From Branchiostoma floridae (lineage: Eukaryota > Chordata > Leptocardii > Amphioxiformes > Branchiostomatidae): DNA of 64,000 bases. Positions 41,401-53,400 of this stretch are shown here, piece by piece (position 1 is the stretch's first letter; each line of letters opens with the position of its first letter). The stretch spans positions 18,406,978 through 18,470,977 of the forward strand of contig NC_049993.1 of NCBI RefSeq assembly GCF_000003815.2. Reading direction: 5' to 3'. The position numbers and the translations under genes were made by a program. A model generated the notes under the pieces. That model made no database searches. It was not told the origin of the DNA and worked only from the letters and a program-made list of their open reading frames with translations.

Positions 41401-44400
41401 TGGATCAAACCATTGCGGCCAAAATGGGGTATGGAATTTCCAGAGCAGCCCCTATAACCCCTGCTCCTCCTACTGAGTCAGTCTTGTCTGCTTGATGTTT
41501 CTGAATTAGGAAAAAAGGTGCTGCTGTAGTTATTGCTATCACTTTCATTCTCATGATGGTAACATCAGGGTCTGCAGGCCTTGCGGTCTGTCGTTCCGAC
41601 TGCCTACGATCGAGGACCAACTCACCACTCATCATCATTATTCCATAGCCTTTTTTTTAATTAGCCGTTGGCTGATTAATCAGCTGTAAAGGCAGCACAA
41701 CTTACGAAACGGAGGTTCGCCAGGCCTCCGTCCGGGTGATTTGTAGTGAATCACCAACTCCAGACAGAAGAAAGGAGTCACCACTACGTGTGAACAAGTC
41801 CAAAGGAATCCGGTGTGTGCTTGTTTAACATACCATAATATCGGCTTATACCAGGTCCGACTGCCCGCCTTTGAGGATCTGCTCACCGCTATTGACGTCA
41901 CCAACGCGGAAGTGGAGACCACCATCCGCTGGGGAAACGAAATGGAGGCCGTGCACTTAAGTACCATCACAGCAGCAACTCTCAACAACATCCGCGCAGA
42001 AGGAGCGTATGGGGACGGGGACTGGAGGAAGGTAAGTGCAACAGTTGTTTTGATATGTTCCAAAGACTCCTGACAGTGTGCATCAAATATCTTATTGTTT
42101 CATCATTTCTTTATAAAACGTTTTCTCTTTGTCTATTATGTGTTGTTCTATCTGTGGTAAGGAATTGTGTTACTGGGTCTGTTTTGTATTTTCTTAGATG
42201 AATATTTCTAACTTTACATACATCATTAGCCTCAAAAGCTATTACTTACTTGCCTGTCCTACACCGTTCGCCCAGGGATTTAAACAGAACTTTTACCACA
42301 TCGAGTAAACTTTCAGGCTTTATGAACATCAATGCTCCTGTCGTTTAGATTCAAATATCATGATGTCATATCCCAAGAACCTTTTTTATCACATGGTCAT
42401 GGGTACGTATGTTTAGTACGTACTGTACATCTTCGATTTAGTTTATCGCTACTGTGCTATCTAATAAACCAAACAAGCAGCTGTTCTCTGGAAGCAGTTC
42501 TTTTGTTACATTTTACATGACCATGGGTAAGTTAGTTTAGTTTAAATTGTACATCATCGATTTAGCTTAGGGCTACAATGGTACTTGTCTAAGTCACTGT
42601 GTTATCTAATAAATCAAATCAGCTGCAGTTCATTCCATGGCCCATCTCAAGACAATGATTTCATCAACAGGAAAGTTCGCTATCATTTTGTGAGTCTAAC
42701 GTTGTTGTTTGCTTCTAATGAATCCCATCCCAGGCCCGACAGGGGATCATCTATAACGTCGGCAGAGTTCCCATAGAGAGCGTTGAATCCGTCATCCAGT
42801 CATCCGAGTCTCTTATCCAGGCCACTCATTATGATGACCAGGTCACGGCAGACGCACAGGTGCCTTTATTTTGCTGCATTGCCAACCCATGAAGTGCCCA
42901 TTATTTGCTCATCACAAATAAGATAGTCTATTCTAACTAAGCAAACACATTGAATCTAAAATTCACCTATGCCTTTATATCTATGCCACTTTTAGAGCCA
43001 ACTTTTAAATTCATTGGTAAGAAATAAAATCCCTGTAGTCAACATTTTAGAAGCAGAAGTGTTTCGCAGACATCCCTGTTTTATATTTGACTGTTGGAAA
43101 TACTGTTTATATTTGCTCAATAGTTTTTGCTAGTATATTGCATCAAACATTTCTCTATAGACCAGTGCAGCGGACCAGCTGTACAACATGGCGCAGTTTG
43201 TTACCCAGAAGGTTACCAAGAGTGACATCTCACAAGACATGGTGGAGAGGCTGTCTGGAATCATCTTTACAGGTGCGCGGCTATATCCTTACTCTACAAC
43301 TCTTAGGAGAGAATTTGCAACATTTTCAATTCTCTCGTTTAGGTCGAAGTGCTTGTGAGTGTTTGGGATATCAAAGAAATGTGTACAACTTTTGTCTGCC
43401 TACGGCTACCTCTACATTCTTTGTACTTTTGTATATTTCAGGAGCCTTTAATGTCTTCAAAAGCTCTGAAGTTGTTGCTGGTTGGAAACACACCGGAACC
43501 GGGCCACCTGAAGATGCCAACACGACCGAAGCAACTTTGCACAAGGTAAAGTACAGTACAAGTCTGTGTTGATGTTGCCTGCTTGTGGTACAGACTTTGG
43601 CAACAATGATCATAACCATGATGTTGATGGAATAGATACACACATGGCAAAACAGCGAGTGAACTCATTCGGTATCTCTAAAAACCTGCTTATGTTACAC
43701 TACTTTGTCAACTATGGTTATCACCATGGCAATAATGGAATAGATGTGTTAGAATAAAGATACAGCACCTCTTAACTGTAGAATCAACGCCACTTTGCTA
43801 GTGACGGTCGCTATAGCAATGCCCAAACAGCTTATCGTTGTCATTATCCATATTCATGTAGTGTCATCACAATGGTGATCATTGGCTGCCAGTGCCACCA
43901 ATCATAATCATATCATAGTGCAGAACAATGTATTTACATGGGGCACCGCCTGTGACCTTCCGCGGGGCAACAGACTGATTCTACTTTACACGACAGTTAA
44001 GTATGCCACTGTAGCTCCACAAATCAAATTACAGCATAGTGTTTTCTATCTTCTCGTCCGCGTATAACATTTCATTCACGATTGGTGGTTGTTCTTGCAG
44101 ACTAGAAACGCCACCACCACGGCTTTTCTGGCCATAGACTTACTTACGGACCAGATTCTGAAGGGAAAACGTCTGGTCGAAGACGTGACAATGATATCAT
44201 CACAGGACTTTCAGGTGGGTGTCATAAGTAACATGTTTAAACAATATTGATTTTTGATTCAGCACGAAGTACAAAAAATCCTATTATGTGTGGAGTTTTG
44301 TGATGACAGCTTCCTCTTGATGTTTTTTTTATCTCAACCCTTTTATGGATCTTGATGAGCATCTGCTTGGCCAGAAAACTGTACCGGACTTTCTCCACTT

Positions 44401-47400
44401 TGCACGATTTTTATACCATTTCCTCTCACTGTCCACAGGTCGTGGTCAACAGGACAGACTGCCTCACGTGGTTCAACGACGTGAACTCCACCGTGCACTT
44501 CACCAGTTTTGAAGAAGGGACCTGGTTTCGACTGCCGCCATTACCAGTGGTTATAAGGGGATACGCTCGCAAAACTTTGGTATCTTTATCTCCATTCCAA
44601 TCTCAATTAGCATTTGATATAGTTTTGCTTCTCTTTATTATTATTAAATACTTTATCTACAAGTACAGCGACATTAAATCACAAAGCTATTATTTGATTT
44701 GTATAGACATGTATACAGTCAAACCTGTATTAGGGGCCACCTCTACAGAGGGGCCACCTGTCCATAGTGGCCACTTTTTGTCGGTCCCTTGGGTATTTTA
44801 TCTACAAGTTGCCACCTCTATACAGAGGCCACCTGTCTCTAGTGGCCAAATTTGTCCGGTCCCTTGAGTGGCCGCTATAGACAGGTTTGACTGTATTTTA
44901 TTTCAACTAAACTCCTCTGTCATAATAATCTTGGTAATGTGCCTGCATATCTGCGTACATAATTAACTAGCGTTTCATGCTTCATTTTGCAAACAAATCT
45001 CATATACAGTACGTTTCTGTCAGATTCATTGAATCTATCAAGAATGATTTAGTAATAAATGTACATATTCGGAAAAGGAGTTTTGGTAATATTTGGAGGC
45101 GATTCTGGTAATCAACTTCTTCAAACACCGTCTTTCCCTACTACAGAATCTCACCGGTGACATAGACGAGGACCAGCTCAGGATAATCAGGAGCAAATTC
45201 TGTAAAGCCAATAAGCTTGGAACACAGGTGAGATAATTATAGACATAACGTTACGTTTAGTCAAATTCACGGACAATCTTTCGCATGAAGAGCACAAGAT
45301 ATTCGCCTACGTATGCACAAAAGAACAAAATGGCCCAGACTGGCCACAACAAACATATGAAAGATGGAACCTAGTGTTGGGCTACTGGTCTAAATTAAGT
45401 AAGAACTACATTTAAGCTGCACGATGTTTTCGTATCTATTTCTTGTTTATGATTCAACTCTTTAGTGGAAGAAAATATAAATATACATGTAAGCAAATTA
45501 TTTTAAGCATGCGAAAAGTCAATGACCGATAAATACTGTCTTAAACATGCGGTCTGTCTTCTGAACTCCTCAGGTTTTCAACAGCCGATGGAGGAATCCG
45601 TTTGAGTACGCCACGAACTTCAGTCACCGAGATTTAGACATAGGGATAGGAGGGCTGCACTTCAGTGACACCTACGAAATGAAGGCAATTTCTGGCCTCG
45701 AGGAGCCCATAGAGTTTTCCACCCTGAGGCACAACCAGTCCGTGGTAACTGCAGGGTTTGATGACGTTGCAGTAGACGGGACAGTTGTGGTACGTAACCA
45801 ATTTAGCCATTTCTTTTCCATAATCAAAATATATTTGGTTGAATTTTGCATTTTCAAATATAACTTAAAAAGTATTGGCTATTGCCAAGAGAATCCATTA
45901 TAACCTGTTATTCGGGATATTAAAGACGTTTGATGACGGAAGTTTTGAAAAGGTAAACAAATTGTGTTTTCAATCGTTTCGAGCTGAATAATGCAATATA
46001 TAATGGGATTTCGAACTGTTGCTGAGAATATTAATGACATTAGCTAATAAAACCTACGAAAAAATATATGACTTATATGAAAAAAAATATATTATAAGAA
46101 CCAACTAAAGTGTACTATGATTTAGATTAGATATTGAAGCATTTATGTTTAACGTGGCGTAACTTTATTTCAGTACACCGCCTTTACGACCAACGGCTCC
46201 ATCGGCACTGCAGACACTTTCATCTTCCTGGCGCCCAAGGATCCTCTGATGTCCCCAACCTTTACCCTGTACCTGGCTTACGGCATCAAACCCAACGTGT
46301 CTCTGGATCTTTTCGACCTGAGCACCACTCTTCCCACCCCTGCTAACATGGGGTGGGTGGTTATTCAATTGCAACTGATAAAAAATAAGGATTTATTTGT
46401 ATTTAGAGAAGCAAAGGTAGAGAATTAACCTCAAATGTCTTGGCGTTGGTCTTGTAAAAAGTTATACAGTTGGAGTCAACGCACGTTATGCTTTGATTTA
46501 AAGGCAATGGACGGAAAACGTTGGAAACACGCCTTTTTTTAATCACAGCTATTCTCTGGATCTTTCCACGGAGGAAAACGTCACGCGTACGGTGACGTCA
46601 GACCCGTACAGCTGGCGCGTGCGTCTCCGTGACGTGGAGATTGGGGACGGCAACGACACCAACTGGTACCTCGGTGAGTGTCGTCAGCTGGATGAACAGC
46701 GTTGTCTGATATCCTCCATTTCAATTGAAACTATTATCTCTATATACCCTCGTCATTATCTTAATCAATCTATCTATTCATCTCTCTCTCTATATATATA
46801 TATTAGCGGTCAAAAAAAAGTTGACATATATTTGTAGGAATTGAGCCTACAAGCGTGGATGGAATGGATGACGAAGGTCGCCCAAAGCAGCCCGGAACGG
46901 TGTCATTTTCAGTCTTCATTGAACCCGTAGAGTGCGTCTTCTTTAACGAGGAGGACCATTCCTGGGACCGAAGTGGTTGTGAGGTACGGGATGGGTATCG
47001 TCAGTTGTTTATTCAGTCATGGAGAAGTGTGTTGATAACAGGACAAGGACATTTAGGACATTTTGTCATAATGGCCCAGCTTTGTAATGATTTCTACTGG
47101 AACAAATAATTATGGATACTTAGGGTTTCAACGTTCGATTCCTGCTTTCAATGTGTTGGATCTTTTGTAAGTGACCTTTAGTCCAATAGTCGAGATGTTA
47201 CACTCTGCAGGTTGGACCTTTAACAACTACAACCCATCTCCACTGCCGCTGTGACCACCTGACCAAGTTTTCGGGCCTCACTGGTCTGGTTGCACCAAAC
47301 ACGATCAACTTTGAGCGCGCTCTGAAAGGGTTTCTGCTGAAGAACCTGATTCAGAATCCCATCGGCATCATGACGTGCTGCGTCCTGTTCGCCTTCTACA

Positions 47401-50400
47401 TCACCTTGTGTGTACCCTGGACAAGGAAGAATGACGCTAAGGACTTGGGAAAGGTACGTCTGCCTCGCGTGCTAGTATCTAAACTTTGTAGGAATTTTTT
47501 TCTACAGAAAGAAAGACAAAGAAAGAATAGAAGTAAACCAATAAGCAGATACTTAAGGCAACAGCAGGTATATTCTTCAGAACTAAAGGAACGTTTTGTC
47601 ATATTGGTCCAGCTTTGTACTGATTTCTGAGTAAGGACTTAAGCTTTTCACGTTTGATTTCCGTTTTACTTCTATTAAGTCTTGCATATATATTGTAGAT
47701 GCTGTGACGTTATTTTCCAAGTATTGATAAACTTTGTGTTAAACCAGATAACCACCGCAGCAATCTTCGATGACACGAAACATCCCAAACCTCGCTACTA
47801 CCTGAGGGTTTTCACCGGGCCGAGAGCAAACGCCGGGACAACAGCCAAGGTAAGAACATGTCGTCTTCGTTCTGTAACAGCATCCTTTGCAGACTTCGAA
47901 CGGCGCTGGCTTTTATTTTGGTGCTAGTTTCAAAGTTTCAAAGTTGGTTTAGATTTAATTTCTCTAATGCCAGGAAAGGGAGTTTGCCGAGGAAGGGAGT
48001 TTTGCGCCGGGGCTATCATATGACTACACTTATCTTTTTATTTTGCATTTTTTCCCACGTTTTTATAAGGTGTCCCTGATGCTGCATGGGGCGACCAGGG
48101 AGTGCGGCCCGTTCCTCCTGCACCAGCCCTACTCCGCCATGTTTGAGAAGGGAAACATGGCCGGGTTTGTTCTGTGCACCGAGACGGACCCGGGCTGGCT
48201 CACCCACGTGCGCGTGTGGCACGACAACTCCGGCAAGGAGCCGTCATGGTAAAATCTGAATGAAATCATCGAAATCCTATCGTACAGAGTAATCTATAAA
48301 GGGAAGATTTCTTGTGATTATCCTGAGCTAAAATGTGAACGACTGGTTACAATTTTCGTCTTTTCGTCACTTGAGATTCAGATCTGTTAATCTTTTCCCC
48401 TTCGCAGGTTTCTGGACAGGCTCATTGTGGACGATCTACTGCTTAATGAGCAGCACTATTTCCTCTGCAACAGGTAGGCATCGCCACTGGTAAGATTCTG
48501 GGAGATGATTTCAAACAATCCAAGCCATTGAAAGTGGTTGAACGGACTTCAAGTTTGAATCAATGATTGTGAACTCCACCAGAATTAATAATCAACATTG
48601 TGAAGTGCATCTTGTTCATCTCCCATAGGTGGTTGGCCTTTGATGAGGATGATGAACAGATTGAGCGCGTGCTGCCTGCAGCTAAGGACGAGCAGCTGGT
48701 GGCCTTCGGCACTTTGTTCGCAGATAGAACTACCAAGTAAGTCTTCACGTGTTCTATGACGATCATCGTGAATTCGATCATTACCATGTTGTTCTGTGTA
48801 AAGTGGTACATCTAGTAACTAAATACATACTTTGTTTCATAGCTTCAGTTTCAGTTTGTCGTAAGTCTAAACTTCCGAATTAAGTGTCAGTCAATTGATT
48901 GATTGAATGGTTGGCTGATTGGTTTGCTGATTGGTCGATTGATTGATTGATTGATTGATTGCACCACAGGGACCTGCGAGACGGACACATCTGGTACTCT
49001 GTGTACGGCCGCCCTGCCAGCAGCCCCTTCACCCGCACCCAGCGGGTCTCCTGCTGCCTGTCCATCATCATGTGCACCATGCTGGCAAACATCATGTTCT
49101 TCGGCCGAGGAGACGACTTCGACCCGCCGGAACCCGTCACGATCTTCGGGTTTGATGTGCAGATCCCCATTTCATGGCCTCAGGTACAAATATGGAAAAA
49201 ACAAATCCGTGCTGTATTCCTCGTTAACCTGGCGAAATATAAAATATAAGCTGCAACTTTTGATGTGTAAAATAAAGCAAAACTTAAAGCACTGTAGCAT
49301 AGACCACAAGGTGCTAAAGGTCAGATGCTAGAGGCACAGAAACGTAAAAATATAAAGTAACATCAGGTAGTGAAGCCCCTTGGGGCCGGTTTCTGGTCTA
49401 GACACGTAGGCGGAATAGACAAGGAAGGAATGGCTGCTTTGGTATGGAATTTCCATGATAAATTTAGGATTCCTAAAAGATAAACTTGAAGTTCCTAAAA
49501 TATCTACTGTGATGTTTCCCATCTAAACAGATCCTGATCGGTCTCCAAAGCGCCGCGGTGGTGTTTCCCATCAACGCCATCATCATTTGGATATTCCGGA
49601 ACGTTAAACAACGTCAAGTTAAAAAAGGTAGGATAAAAGAATTATCATGGAGAAGCTTTCTTAAGTACATCTTTTTTCCCTTACATTTCACCATTATCGT
49701 TTACTAAAAAAGTAGATACGGTACCATTTTTAATTATTATCATCATTTACGTTTAGAAACTTCTACCGACAACCGTCCCGTCAAGAACGACAAAGTTGTC
49801 ACTACGAAACGGCCTTCTGGAAAACACAACATTCCAACTTCCACGACACTGTCAAGCATTGACATATACCTAATGAATGCCCCGCCCTCATTGCCAGAAC
49901 AGGTATGTTCTCTAGTAGTTGCCTTTTTGTTCCGAAAGTCAGTTTTCTCGTTCTCCAAAGCGAGCGTCCATTGTTGATTCTTCTTTAGATTCTTCATCTT
50001 TGAATAACAGTGAATTAGACTGAAAGATATTGTGTCCTTTCAATACCGGAGGCCAGTTGGTGCTATTAGCGTATCCTCATTTTTATCACCGTTCTAGGTT
50101 CGTCGAAATTCTGCAGAACAGGCCAGGCGAGATGACGTCATTGAAATGACTTCCCCAGGACAGCTCAAGTCTCAAGGTAAATTCTACAGGCGAATGAACA
50201 AACTTACACAATGTGCTTGTATTACCTAGAGAACATGTAGATTATTTATAATTAATGTATGAGTTATTTTGTTGTAATGTATGAGTTCTTCGTTGGCATA
50301 AAATCACCAGTTCTTCGTGGGCATAAAATCACCACATTGAATAAAACTCCTAACAGGCAGTTACCGTGCAAAGACAGGAACGACCGAACGAGATATTTAG

Positions 50401-53400
50401 GTGTACAATTGACCAAAAAGACTTTCGCGTGTGAAAGGTGACATTGTGTGAACCATTAGTATGTTGTCAGATGTGTCTTTTCCCATCTATTCCCCACTTA
50501 TACTTGGGGAATATCGAATACCAATAATATAAGAACTTTCTGTCATGTCGTTAACAATTCCAGAGGTAAATGAGAAGTACGCTGTACTGGATGATCCCGA
50601 GAACGCCACACGCGGGCTGCTGCCGTGGTGGTTTGCTTATATTGGTAAATAACACTTGTGACACTTATTTATGTTTTATACTATGTTTTATACTATAGAT
50701 CACAGAAATCTAACGATAACTTAAGGGAGTTTACAAAGAGTTTGAGCCAATGATATATTATGCATGGCAATGCAACGCGCTGCCTGGAACCAGTTTTATC
50801 TTTCAGTTAATCAAGAATTACCTTAAAGATCTTTTGGGTTGATCCAATCTGCCACAATCCAGTCAGAATAACCATACCAACTGTATTTCTTAAGCAATAC
50901 ACGATCCTATACTGCAGCCACTTCTAATCATAACCTCTAATGTTTCCCCACCACCTCCCCAGGCTTCATCCTGGTGTTCGTCACCACCAACACCGCCGCG
51001 TTCTTCGTCATGCTGTACACGTTTGAGTTCGGGCGGGAGAAGACAGAAGCCTGGCTGCTCATCTTCCTGACGTCATTCCTCTCCGACCTCATCCTCCTCC
51101 AGCCTTTCAAGATCCTCGCCATGGCGGCGCTATTCGCCGTGTTTTTCAAGGTGCTGTCATATTACTCATTTATATGTAATGCCTGTCATGTAACCTGCTG
51201 TTCGTCATATTTTCAAGGTCTTTCCTTTCACCTTTACTCACAATCCCAACCGAAAATCAACAAAGGCAAGCAAAAATCGAAAGAAACTAGTCCCACATTG
51301 AATCCAAGCTTCTCGTATTCCTTACGTTGTTTTTCTTGTTACAGAAAGCTAACAAAGAAGGCGAAGTTAAGAGATCTGATGTAAGGAAATATGAGGAGAT
51401 GGTTGCAGGCCAAAAGCAGGTAATGTGAGCATGACTTGTTAACATATGAAGATCGTCACTTGTTCAATTTCAAACCCTAAGCCTCTCACTTCGTAGACAT
51501 AAAAAATGTGTTATCCAGTGGCTTAATACTTTGTATAATCTTTCTGCAATAAGAACAAGGAATTCATAGATGGAAAGCAGTAAAAAAATTAGATCAAGGA
51601 TTTTATTACGATTAGCCTCGGATGTTCCATGACTGTATGATCCATTAAAGAGTCCACCTGTCCCGGCACCACACGACTCCCCGGACCTAGCTGAGGCCCG
51701 CAGGATTGCCGTCCGGCGGAGGAAGCTGAGGAACATTCTGAAGGAAGTGGCTGTTTACGCCCTTTTCCTGGCCGTGGTCATGCTGGCTGCGTACGGACAG
51801 AAGAATCACCTGACCTTTCATATGTCCAACGAGGTTCAGCGACTCGTTGTTCACAACGAGGAAATGTCATTCGAGGAAGTAAGTGAAATGTGAAAATGTT
51901 ATTTTATCTATAAGTATAAATGCAGCAAACCCTTGTGCTCTCCATGAGAGATATCTAATATCTTGTGAAGCTATCCGAGGGAAAATGTTTGCTATACAAG
52001 TACTAATGTGTTTTTTCAGAAGCTGAATTACTTTTATCAAATCGATGAGCAATATACCAATGATGATGTAGATATAGATTGACCAGAATGTTTCTCTACT
52101 TCGTTAAATGGCGTTTAAGCACCACTCTAACTGTTTTCCTCACCATGTCAGGTGGCTGATGGAGATTCCTACTGGACCTGGCTGGAAGATGCCGCCATTC
52201 CAGTTCTTTACCCAGACGCCACTCCAGCCGTCCCGGACCTGCCTGTCTATCGTGTAGGGCCGATCCGGCTCCGCCAGGCTAGAGTCAAGCTGGGTAGGTT
52301 ACATTTCTGCTGTTCTTATACGAAAGTGTTTCGTCAAATGGCCAAGTGACTAGGTTAGCGAACAGGAGATTGACAGGTCATGAGTTCGATTCCTAACTAG
52401 ACGTTGTGTCCTTAGGTAAGACCATTAAAACTACTTTCCTGGTGTAAAGAGGTACCTGACTTTGTCAGTGAGGCAAAAGGAGGTTAAAGGTGATGGATGA
52501 GCTCCTCCTTCCAATAATGATGCTTCAATGCAGAATGAACACAGAATTTCAGAATGTAACGAGTTTTAAAAGTATTCTTCGGCTCTTGTCGTCTCGTGAG
52601 ACGGTCGACAGTCATATAATGTACATTGTTCTCCAGGTCCTGCCTGCCTGACGACAGTGTCACCAGGAAACCAGACATCCGGGTGCGACAGACGTTATGA
52701 CTACCTCAGTCAGGACGAAGGGCAGTACGGAGAAGGCTGGTTGCCGCTGCCCACAGTCAACATCACCGCTTTCAACGGGACCAACGGCACCGCAGAGACA
52801 GCAGAGCAGAACGGCACAAGTCCGTGGAGGTACCGGTCGTCTGACGATCTACAAGGTAGTCGTCCAACTAATCTCGCTATCTTTTTCCCAAAGACCTGCA
52901 TGGAATTAAGACATTCTACTTTTTAATCAACAATGCTACATAAGATTCAGTGTAATGTACTGACATTTGCCAATAGATAGATAATTATGCTATTGATGTA
53001 AAGCATTGTGTTTTTCATATGCCCTCGCTTTATGATTATAAAAAAGTACCAACGTAGACCTGTGGCTTTGTGGGGATTTGCACAAATGCTTAATTTTGCC
53101 AGCTAGTCACTCAGATGAAACAATTTTTCCATAAAACAGAACTGCCATATGCGGGAGACCACGCCGTGTATTTCGGTGGAGGCTACGTAGCCGACACGTC
53201 CGACAACGCGTCACGGACAATCGGACATTTGAAGAACCATGGCTGGATCGACAGAGGTATAGAGTTATTTATTTGGCAATTTATTAATTTCTCAATACCA
53301 TATGATATGATATCATTAGAGACCAACTATAACGGTTCCGTAACCCTGTCATCTCTTATTGCCACGTTTTCTTTTGTTCAGCAACCCGAGCTGTCTTCAC

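Larger units (their letters stand above)
26606..44546 (+). other. Gene B exons 5-20: REJ module
   Basis: Exons 26606-26723, 27598-about 27730, 28462-28653, 29186-29307, 34546-34783, 36379-36628, 37267-37429, 37744-37890, 38675-38793, 40366-40488, 41855-42031, 42734-42859, 43161-43272, 43442-43545, 44101-44214 and 44439-44546 (or 44549). REJ landmarks seen are NVTYQWRV, LTGKYLLVLFVSVTYG, PRLLIIGGSKR, WIWTC, GEYIIRLDI, GEGCECREVSNLC, TTRFDLSC and IRYEFYYRT. The domain is named for the sea urchin sperm receptor for egg jelly and is shared with polycystin-1. It is a set of fibronectin-III/Ig-like folds in the extracellular part. Later exons (NAEVETTIRWGN onward) are the helical and loop segment before the GPS/GAIN region. 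Many N-x-S/T sites fit an extracellular location. Confidence 0.82.

Noticed and set aside
41405-42063. Minus-strand frames over gene B exon 15
   Set aside because: Antisense shadows of a coding exon and a SINE-like segment.
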